64,000 bases of DNA from Leptobrachium leishanense (taxonomy: Eukaryota > Chordata > Amphibia > Anura > Megophryidae). The position numbers and the translations under genes are program-made. The stretch covers positions 40,727,519 to 40,791,518 of the forward strand of contig CM019072.1 in the NCBI GenBank assembly GCA_009667805.1. The letters are read 5' to 3'. Positions 56,109-64,000 of the stretch are shown one piece after another; positions within the stretch are counted from its first letter, which is position 1, and every line of letters begins with the position of its first letter. The notes beneath the pieces are model-generated. The model searched no databases and was not told where the DNA came from. It was given only the letters and a program-made list of their open reading frames with translations.

Positions 56109-57196
56109 CTCCAGCGATGGCGGTCCCGCTTGCAGCATCCTCTCTCTCTCCGTTGCTCGCCGGAATGACGTCACGAAAGCCTTTGACCCCGGGGGTCAAA
56201 GGCTTTCGTGACGTCATCCTGGCGAGCAACGGAGAGAGGATGCTGCAAGCGGGACCGCCATCGCTGGAGGAGCTAAGGGCCGATGTCGGTGAGTATGTGT
56301 GGAACCGGTGGAGGACTCGAGGCCGATGTAGGTGAGTATGTGCTCTACACACACACACACACACCACACACACACACCCTGCTTGCTCGGCCGGTATCCA
56401 AGCTTAGGCGAGCCCCCGGCTTGGCTTGGGCCTAGAGGCCCTGCCGAGCCGGGGACTCGCCTGAGCATGGAGGCCGGTCGAGTTGCATGCTCGGGCGTCC
56501 TCCAGGCTCAGGCGAGTCCCCGGCTCGGCTGGGCCTCTAGGCCCACGCCAAGCCGGGGGCTCGCCTAAGCTTGGTCGGCATCCAGGCTCAGGCGAGCCCC
56601 CGGCTTGGCTTGGGCCTAGAGGCCCAGCCGAGCCAGGGACTCACCTGAGCCTGGAGGACGGCCGAGCATGCAACTCGACCGGCCTCCATGCTCAGGCGAG
56701 TCCCCGGCTCTGCTGGGCCTCTAGGCCCAAGCCGGGGGCTCGCCTAAGCTTGGATACCGGCCGAGTAAGCAGGGTGGGTGTGGAGAGCACATACTCACCT
56801 ACATTAGCCCTGAGCTCCAGCGGTGACTGTCCTCCGGCTGTCGCAGGCTGCTCGGCCGGCCTCCAGGCTCAGGCGAGCCCCCGGCTTGGCTTGGGCCTAC
56901 AGGCCCAGCCGAGCCGGGGGCTCGCCTAAGCCTGGAGGCCGGCCGAGCAGCCTGCGACAGCCACCGCTGAGGCTCTGGGCCAATGTAGGGGGACACATAC
57001 TCACCTACATCGGCCCTTAGCTCCTCCAGCGATGGCGGTCCCGCTTCCAGCGTCCTCTCTCGCTCCGTTGTTCGCCGGAATGACGTCACGAAAGCCTTTG
57101 ACCCCGGGGGTCAAAGGCTTTCGTGACGTCATCCCGGCGACCAACGGAGCGAGAGAGGACGCTTGAAGCGGGACGCGGGACCGCCATCGCTGGAGG
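56109..57196. repeat. Further long palindromes in the Helitron
   Basis: Two ~160-175-base palindromes (56109-56268 and 57022-57196) begin ctccagcgatggcggtcccg, with gacgtcacgaaagcctttga and its complement about the axis ccccggggg. Between them (56390-56965) lie more gcttaggcgagcccc-type inverted words, and an (AC)n run is at 56348-56375. Confidence 0.85.
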
Positions 57197-57209
57197 GCCG
57201 ATGTAGGTG

Positions 57210-59460
57210 AGTATATCCACGAGCGGGGGGGCCATATCCACGAGCGGGGGGGCCATATCCACGAGCGGGGGGGCCATATCCACGTGCTGGGGCGATATCC
57301 ACGTGCTGGGGCAATATCCACGTGCTGGGGCAGTATCCACGTGCTGGGGCAGTATCCACGTGCTGGGGCAGTATCCACGTGCTGGGCAGTATCCACGTGC
57401 TGGGTCAATATCCACGTGCTGGGTCAATATCCACGTGCTGGGGCAATATCCACGTGCTGGGGCAATATCCACGTGCTGGGCAGTATCCACGTGCTGGGCA
57501 GTATCCACGAGCTGGGGCAGTATCCACGTGCTGGGCAGTATCCACGTGCTGGGGCAGTATCCACGTGCTTGGGCAGTATCCACGAGCTTGGGCAGTATCC
57601 ACGAGCTGGGGCAGTATCCACGTGCTGGGGCAGTATCCACGTGCTGGGGCAGTATCCACGAGCTGGGGCAATATCCACGTGCTGGGGCAGTATCCACGTG
57701 CTGGGGCAATATCCACGTTCTGGGTCAATATCCACATGCTGGGGCAATATCCACGTGCTGGGCAGTATCCACGTGCTGGGGCAGTATCCACGAGCTGGGG
57801 CAGTATCCACGTGCTGGGGCAGTATCCACGTGCTGGGCAGTATCCACGTGCTGGGGCAGTATCCACGAGCTGGGGCAATATCCACGTGCTGGGGCAGTAT
57901 CCACGTGCTGGGGCAGTATCCACGTGCTGGGGCAGTATCCACGAGCTGGGGCAATATCCACGTGCTGGGGCAGTATCCACGTGCTGGGGCAATATCCACG
58001 TGCTGGGTCAATATCCACGTGCTGGGGCAATATCCACATGCTGGGGCAATATCCACGTGCTGGGCAGTATCCACGTGCTGGGGCAGTATCCACGAGCTGG
58101 GGCAGTATCCACGTGCTGGGGCAGTATCCACGTGCTGGGGCAATATCCACGTGCTGGGGCAATATCCACGTGCTGGGTCAATATCCACGTGCTGGGGCAA
58201 TATCCACGTGCTGGGCAGTATCCACGTGCTGGGGCAATATCCACGTGCTGGGGCAATATCCACGTGCTGGGGCAGTATCCACGTGCTGGGGCAGTATCCA
58301 CCCACGTGCTGGGGCAGTATCCACCCACGTGCTGGGGCAGTATCCACGTGCTGGGGCAGTATCCACGTGCTGGGGCAGTATCAATCCACGTGCTGGGGCA
58401 ATATCCATGTGCTGGGCAGTATCCACGTGCTGGGGCAGTATCCACGAGCTGGGGCAATATCCACGTGCTGGGGCAATATCCACATGCTGGGTCAATATCC
58501 ACGTGCTGGGGCAGTATCCACGTGCTGGGGCAATATCCAGGAGCTGGGGCAGTATCCACGAGCTGGGGCAATATCCACGTGCTGGGGCAGTATCCACGTG
58601 CTGGGGCAGTATCCACGTGCTGGGGCAGTATCCATCCACGTGCTGGGCAGTATCCACGTGCTGGGGCAGTATCAATCCACGTGCTGGGGCAATATCCATG
58701 TGCTGGGCAGTATCCACGTGCTGGGGCAGTATCCACGAGCTGGGGCAATATCCACGTGCTGGGGCAGTATCCACGTGCTGGGGCAGTATCCACGTGCTGG
58801 GGCAGTATCCACGTGCTGGGGCAATATCCACGTGCTGGGGCAATATCCACGTGCTGGGTCAATATCCACGTGCTGGGGCAGTATCCACGTGCTGGGGCAA
58901 TATCCAGGAGCTGGGGCAGTATCCACGAGCTGGGGCAATATCCACGTGCTGGGGCAGTATCCATCACGTGCTGGGGCAATATCCACGTGCTAGGGCAGTA
59001 TCCACGAGCTGGGGCAGTATCCACGAGCTGGGGCAATATCCACGTGCTGGGGCAATATCCACGTGCTAGGGCAGTATCCACGAGCTGGGGCAGTATCCAC
59101 GTGCTGCGGCAATATCCACGTGCTGGGGCAATATCCACGTGCTGGGGCAATATCCACGTGCTGGGGCAGTATCCACGTGCTGGGGCAGTATCCACGTTCT
59201 GGGGCAGTATCCACGTGCTGGGGCAGTATCCACGTGCTGGGGCAATATCCACGAGCTGGGGCAATATCCACGTGCTGGGGCAATATCCACGTGCTGGGGC
59301 AGTATCCACGTGCTGGGGCAGTATCCACGTGCTGGGGCAATATCCACGAGCTGGGGCAATATCCACGTGCTGGGGCAATATCCACGTGCTGGGGCAATAT
59401 CCACGTGCTGGGGCAGTATCCACGTGCTGGGGCAATATCCACGAGCTGGGGCAGTATACA
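57210..59460. repeat. Minisatellite C, 18-19-bp unit
   Basis: About 118 units of the type tatccacgtgctggggca + g/a, with a common variant cgagctgggg and a first subarray cgagcggggggg. Occasional 4-base additions (ccac, aatc) occur. The reverse complement reads GCCCCAGCACGTGGATA(T/C)TG, the core shared with arrays A, B and D. Every frame on both strands is largely open. Confidence 0.95.
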
Positions 59461-59615
59461 TGAGCAGGGGCAGTATATCCACAATAGACTGCCCTCTGGG
59501 CAGGCTTTACAACTAGTAATGAATAAAGCAACAGTTACCCGGCACTATGGAAAACAGCAAGTATAGAGAGCGGAGCCAGGGATCCCAACGTTTCGACTAA
59601 ACGTCTTTATCAAGG

Positions 59616-59650
59616 TCCCTTGATAAAGACGTTTAGTCGAAACGTTGGGA
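59616..59650 (+). ncRNA. Hammerhead-like motif at the PLE palindrome centre (copy 4)
   Basis: TCCC, TTGATAAA, GAC/GTC stem with loop GTTTA, GAAAC, GTT, GGGA. Helix I (TCCC with GGGA) pairs. The core has TTGATAAA instead of CTGATGAA, and the cleavage triplet would be GTT. A reverse-complement copy at about 59581-59615 completes the palindrome. Confidence 0.4.
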
Positions 59651-59651
59651 T

Positions 59652-60550
59652 TAGGGATGCACCGATACCGATACTAGTATCGGTATCGGGGCCGATATTG
59701 CCGTTTGCACGAGTAACAAGTACTCGTGCAAACGGCCCGATACATCCCGCCGATACCGGAAGCCGGCGCTGGGCCGGCTTGCCGGTATCCGCTGGGCTGG
59801 GGAAGCTGGCCGCGTGCATGAAAAGCACGCGGCCAGCGTTCCCTTCCGGCGCGCCGCGATATTCACCCTTCCTGAAGGTCCGGTCGCTTGGCAGTGATGC
59901 GTTCCCGCGGCCACTGGGCGCTCCTGTGACGCTGCCTCTCGGCTGGAGGCAGCGTCACAGATGCGCCCGGCGGCCACATGATCGCATCACTGCCAACAAG
60001 CGACCGGACCTTCAGGATGAGTGAGTATCGCGGCACGCCGGAAGGGAACGCTGGCCGCGTGCTTTTCATGCATGCGGCCAGCTTCCCCAGCGTTCGAGCT
60101 GCGGGCAAATCCATGAGAGCTGCGGGCAAAGCCATGAGACCTGGGGGCAAAGTCATGAGACCTGGGGGCAAAGCCATGAGACCTGGGGGCAAAGCCATGA
60201 GAGCTGGGGCATAATCCAGAGCTGGGGGCAAATCCATCAGAGCTGGGGGCAAATCCATCAGTGCTGGGGCCAAATCCATCAGTGCTGGGGGCAAATCCAT
60301 GAGTGCTGGGGGCAAATCCATGAGTGCTGGGGGCAAATCCATGAGTGCTGGGGGCAAATCCATGAGTGCTGGGGGCAAATCCATGTGAGCTGGGGGCAAA
60401 TCTCATATAAATTTTTATATGAGGTCTGTTCTTATTGGAAAGCGTCACATGACATTAAATAAAAGTATCGGTACTCGGTATCGGTGAGTACTTTTAAAAA
60501 GTATCGGTACTCGTACTCGGCCTTAAAAAAGTGATATCGGTGCATCCCTA
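59652..60550. mobile_element. Non-autonomous hAT with minisatellite (hAT-D)
   Basis: Ends TAGGGATGCACCGATAC and the complement of ATCGGTGCATCCCTA are flanked by exact 8-bp repeats GTTGGGAT (59644-59651, 60551-60558). Inside are inverted words around aagcacgcggccagcg (59800-60080) and minisatellite D. Non-coding. Confidence 0.88.
60100..60400. repeat. Minisatellite D, ~21-bp unit
   Basis: About 14 units of the type gggcaaatccatgagtgctgg, with the first units reading aagccatgagacctggg. The reverse complement CCAGCACTCATGGATTTGCCC carries the shared core. Confidence 0.9.
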
Positions 60551-61027
60551 GTTGGGATCCCTGGCTCCGCTCTCTATACTTGCTGTTTTCCATAGTGCCG
60601 GGTAACTGTTGCTTTATTCATTATATTGTAGTATTTTGAGTTTATTATTATTGTTGTGTTTATGTTTGTTAAAGTTTATTCTTATTACATATGTCATATT
60701 TTATTATAGTTTTGTATCAATAAATTGGAGTTTATTTGAGTGCATCCTTATTTTTGTTGTTTCATATTTCTGGAGGTTTTTTGGGAAGCCTTATGGTAGG
60801 AGTGCACCTCTGCTTTTTTAAGTGTGCAGATCAACTGTTTTTGCTTTGCTCCTAATGTTGCAATTGCACTTCGTATTATGTTGACATTACCAATCACTGT
60901 ACAGGAGAGCGAAGTTTTTCAAAACTGAAAATCATAAAAAATTACCTCCGCTCATCAATGTCACAGGACCGGCTGGTGGGACTTGCCATGGAGAATCGCA
61001 CAGCTCAGGAGATTGACTTTGACGTAT

Positions 61028-61809
61028 AATTGGAAGATTTTGCCAATGCCAAAGCAAGAAAAGTTAAATTTATTTAGAGAAGGTTATCAGTAGACATACT
61101 GTATATGTCATACTTTGATTTCTTGCTGCCATTTTATTCTTCCACTGACTTTCTCTAAGATTTCTGTGGGAATAAAGGCTCCAATGAGACTGTAGGACTG
61201 GTCTAAAAATGAGTGCCTACAGCATACTTAAATATTTGGACTAAATCTGTTCTACCTAATTTTACTTAACTACTGTAATTGTAATAGAATATAAAACAAC
61301 TTTTATAAACAATCTAAAGCGTTCTTAAAAAAATATGGAAAAAGTTTATTCAGGCTTTGCACTTTTTTTTATCTTTTTAGATTTTTGAAAACACAATTTA
61401 TTGTTTACAAAATGGTCTGTCATTTTAAGTCACTTTGTCCTAAAACAATGGAAGCTGGGATCAAAGGAATCAGTTCTGCAAAGTGGTCTAATAGTAAATG
61501 TGAAGCAATCACCATAGAAACCAGCACAACTGGCAAATCTGGAAGCACATTCCTGTATTGATAACACCCCTGCAGACCATTTTTTGCAAAAACTGAACAC
61601 TTTGAGGGGCTCTGCTGACTTTACTGTTGTCCCGGAGAGCAACTTTTTTTTTTATTACTGTATTATTGTTGTACAGTTTTTGACAGTGCACCTGTGCAAT
61701 TTCTTTCTTTGTTCGCAAACCAGTATTATTTGATCTCATTGCATTGAAAATTAAAATTGTTAATTTGCAACCAAATTCTTGTGGCCAAATATTTATTACA
61801 TGGAGTAAT
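61028..61809 (+). other. 3' flank of the ZMYM1-like hAT gene
   Basis: AT-rich and non-coding, probably the 3' UTR of the transposon. The minus open frames at 61430-61739 have no motif. Confidence 0.4.
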
Positions 61810-61813
61810 TTAA

Positions 61814-62420
61814 AGGGATACTCTAAGCAACATGACCACCTAAGCTATTTTAGGTGGTCATGATGCCCGGAGTATCCTGCCCTTTGTCCCCCCTCCCTCC
61901 GCTCAGCCGATCTGCAGAAAAGGCTGAAAACAGCTGAGAGAGGCGGAGGACTTTACTCCGCCCTCCCAGCTGTCAGTCAGCAGAGCGGAATCATATTTCC
62001 CGCTTCTGCCGACTTTTGCCGAGTAGGAGACGTCATCGCGCTTTCAGCGCGATGACGTCTCCTACTCCCCGCAGAAGCTGGCGGCTCCCTCTTCGGGTTA
62101 GTGTTGCGCGCATCCTCTTGCGCGCAACACTAATCCTCAGAGGGAGCCGGGAGGAAGCCTGCCGATTGGCTGGCTTATGTGAGAGGCGCGCATGCGCGCT
62201 TCTCACGTAAACCAGAAGCCAAGACGCAGCAAGAAGAAGGACGGGAGCGGAAGAGGAGGGAGGTGAGTATAAAAAAAAAAAACGCCGCTGGAAACCAGAG
62301 GATTTTAAAGGTAAGTATTGCAGTTACAAGAAAAGAAAAAAAAAAAGAAGGTTTTATTAAGGGAATAGGGATAGGTTAGGAAAAAAAAACGGGGGGTGAT
62401 TTTTTTGTTGGAGTGTTCCT
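61814..62420. mobile_element. T2/Kolobok-type MITE, copy 2
   Basis: TTAA at 61810-61813 and 62421-62424; ends AGGGATACTC and AGGAACACTC (reverse complement). Colinear and nearly identical with 16899-17503, in the same orientation. Confidence 0.75.
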
Positions 62421-62527
62421 TTAAATTTCAAATCCAAGAATGTTAAACTTATAGCATGCAATACAGTAACTTTAATGCTTACTGTTGCAATAATCTGAAT
62501 AATAAAACTGTGCATGTGGAAAAGGGG

Positions 62528-62580
62528 GGGGGGTGGCAAATTATGTTTTTGCCTAGGGTGGCAAAAATCCTTGCACCGGC
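62528..62580. mobile_element. hAT terminal fragment
   Basis: It ends in gtggcaaaaatccttgcaccggccctg, the complement of the CAGGGCCGG terminus of hAT-A (19057). It could be the right end of the hAT at 51.2-61.0 kb, but no partner terminus was found at its left side. Confidence 0.5.
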
Positions 62581-63679
62581 CCTGGCTCCACAGCAATAAA
62601 AGTCCCTGTAATGTGCGGTGTGTGTGTGTATAAGCTTATTCATAGGCGTCTCTACAGGGGGGCAAGATTATTCCTTGCACCCCCATCAAAAATCAGCATC
62701 CGGCTTCTCCCACATATTTGGACCACTATATCTCTGTCCATCGGATATGGATGATCTAGGGGTCTTTGGAAAGGGCAGATTCTGGCCTTTCCAACGATAC
62801 AACACGCCCATATTACATGTAAATTAAATATCGTGCACGTAGACATAAACGTTTTCACAGGGTTGAAATGGCTCAGCAGTGAAGGTGTTAACATTCAGAC
62901 TATATATTACATTGTATATTACTTTTGTTTATGCCTTGGTTTAGCTGTGTTTTAAGGGTTAATTGGCAGGCTTCATCCCTCATAGTATACATTTTATTTT
63001 TTCCTTGATGTATGGCATTTTAGGGGTTACTAGGTAGCTACATGCCACAGTTTATTATTTTTATTGCATTTCCCTTGGTTTATGGGTCTATTCATCTCTA
63101 GATCCTCGTCACATTTTGGGGAATTTATTCCGCCAAAAATATCGTGAATTCCCTATTTAGCGAATGGTCACTGTGATTTGTTAAAATTGGAGTCCCTGAA
63201 GCAGTTCTCAGACATCGGCAAAAACTGCTGAATTGTGGCGAATAAAATATTGAATTTAAGTATCAAAAAAAGGTATCATTGCATCACATTAGTCTGGGGT
63301 TTTGGAATCTTATTTATTTATACTTATTTAGGGCACCATCACCTGGGGTGACCTAACCCTAGCGTTGGCATGTTTGCGTTAGCACCAGATTAATTCAGTC
63401 TAGCGCCTGAAAACTGTTTGCACCCCGCTCCACAAACAGGAAAAATCACTTAGTACATTTTTCTATTAGCGATCGTAGCGCAAACTTACTGTACTTTCCA
63501 CTTCCTATACTTAACATGGGGAGCGCTAGAGATCTTTAGCACTTTTGCAACTAACAAATAACTTTGTGCATGCGCCAATTTTTTGAGGGACGCTATTTTC
63601 AGAATTTTACCTACTGCTAAACTCTGGCATGGGATAGGCATAAGGCTATCCTATACAAAAGATAAATCCAGGTAAAGTA
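62581..63679. other. Mixed repeat fragments
   Basis: The word ctccacagcaataaaa (62578-62595) is shared with 8472-8516. A TTAA-MITE distal fragment (ctggcctttccaacgatac ... ggctcagcagtgaaggtgTTAA) lies at 62780-62891. The rest is unassigned. Confidence 0.4.
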
Positions 63680-63772
63680 TCCATGTAATTGGACAGACTA
63701 GATGGGCCGAAAGAAAAATGTCGGCAGATAAGAACCTATGTTTCTATGGTGCCAACTACAAAAATACAGATC
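63680..63772 (+). repeat. CR1/L2-type LINE 3' tail
   Basis: Contains ggacagactagatgggccga and ends cctatgtttctatgg, the widespread amphibian LINE tail. Only the 3' end is present. Confidence 0.55.
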
Positions 63773-64000
63773 CTCGCCCAAAATTAACAGGCAATTGAAA
63801 GGAATGCAGCACAGGTGTTCTCTTGGCTCCATAAACCATAGTAATGGATCTGGTCAGCAATGTCGCTGCTGTTGCAGTAGACTATATTATAAATGTATCC
63901 TTTATTGACATGTGTCCTAATTCTAATATATTGCCTAATTTTAAACATTTTATGCTGGGGGTTATTCATACTATGTAAGCAGTTATTAGGGTGACCGCTT
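63773..64000. other. Unassigned end of window
   Basis: No supported feature is seen. Confidence 0.3.

Larger units (their letters stand above)
54857..59516 (+). mobile_element. Non-autonomous Helitron, 4.66 kb
   Basis: The 5' end TCTATACTATAAAAGG and 3' end CTAG lie between A and T. A 6-bp hairpin (CTGCCC-tct-GGGCAG, 59489-59503) stands 9 bases before CTAG. The inverted PLE arm at about 60612-60640 shows the empty site (acaata|taatga in reverse complement), with no target duplication, exactly as Helitrons insert. There is no Rep/helicase gene. The interior consists of GC-rich hairpin repeats (55045-57196) and minisatellite C (57210-59460). Confidence 0.88.
54718..60844. mobile_element. Palindromic PLE-type insertion carrying a Helitron and a hAT
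   Basis: Exact 15-bp direct repeats TTTGCTCCTAATGTT (54703-54717, 60845-60859) flank it within the hAT gene. After removing the Helitron (54857-59516) and hAT (59652-60550), the left arm (54718-54856 plus 59517-59615) is the reverse complement of the right arm (59618-59651 plus 60559 to about 60765). The centre at 59617 carries hammerhead-like motifs facing outward on both strands. Only the right arm has an additional tail (about 60765-60844). There is no coding sequence. Confidence 0.75.
51218..61027 (+). pseudogene. ZMYM1-like hAT transposase, split by three insertions
   Basis: The N-terminus (ESLHKFLKCESQQK) is followed by decayed TTF-type finger and core regions (LPLHNMSGQGYDNGANM, then RIRDLNPQAFFVPCSANSLN). 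The sequence continues with RFKVECFFTVLDVAMKSIS, STYFQFLYDIRKLKDVPKDQ and LANAVRNGFAPNV, and ends LPITVQESERSFSKLKIIKN, LVGLAMENRTAQEIDFDV, the hAT dimerisation block. Insertions are the SINE (52428-52582), TTAA MITE (53285-54403) and PLE composite (54718-60844); each junction reads through in the right place. Several stops in the first kilobase show it is dead. Confidence 0.85.

Noticed and set aside
57207..59566. Frames up to 713 codons on both strands
   Set aside because: Minisatellite artefact; no domain, and every frame is equally open.

Overview
This is a repeat-dense piece of a vertebrate nuclear genome. The likely source is an anuran amphibian: T2/Kolobok-type TTAA MITEs, Penelope-like elements, Tx1-type L1s, CR1/Rex1-type LINEs and ZBED-type hATs occur together, and there is no bacterial gene organisation. 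The species is inferred, not proven. The only host gene I recognise is PLA2G15 (lysosomal phospholipase A2, LCAT family) on the minus strand. Four consecutive coding exons, with matching splice sites and phases, lie at 50696-50852, 18816-18934, 8284-8382 and 7823-8047. They cover the protein from the conserved PGDLG motif through the catalytic Ser motif (AHSMGN). The signal-peptide exon and the large last exon were not found and probably lie outside the window. Almost everything else is intronic mobile DNA.

Layout. 1-2440: remnant of a Penelope-like element (PLE) with a hammerhead-ribozyme-like motif. 3163-5949: gag-protease remnant of a Ty3/Gypsy-type element with a tandem-repeat spacer and a probable LTR. 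5955-7770: CR1 LINE split by a TTAA MITE. 9837-17503: solo LTR, Harbinger-like MITEs, TTAA MITEs, a palindromic PLE insertion and a T2-type MITE. 19057-22548: a cluster of hAT elements, two of them a ~99% identical tandem pair.

23059-39237 is a five-level nest. A minus-strand L1-Tx1 derivative contains a 2.4-kb hAT loaded with minisatellite. It also contains a plus-strand L1-Tx1 (26181-38992), which holds a 7.9-kb inverted-dimer PLE (30384-38263), which holds a TTAA MITE, which holds another PLE end with a hammerhead-like motif. Direct repeats at the junctions support most levels.

40-50 kb holds MITEs, a Rex1/CR1 LINE and a ZBED/hAT transposon containing two solo LTRs. 51.2-61.0 kb is a ZMYM1-like hAT gene broken by a SINE, a TTAA MITE and a palindromic PLE. 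That PLE was itself entered by a 4.66-kb Helitron (with a visible empty site) and a 0.9-kb hAT.

The least expected signal is a minisatellite with a common core (GCCCCAG ... CATGGATATTGCCCC) in four elements of different type: three hATs and the Helitron. The second is a set of hammerhead-like motifs, all linked to PLE-like, mostly palindromic insertions with 13-15-bp target duplications.
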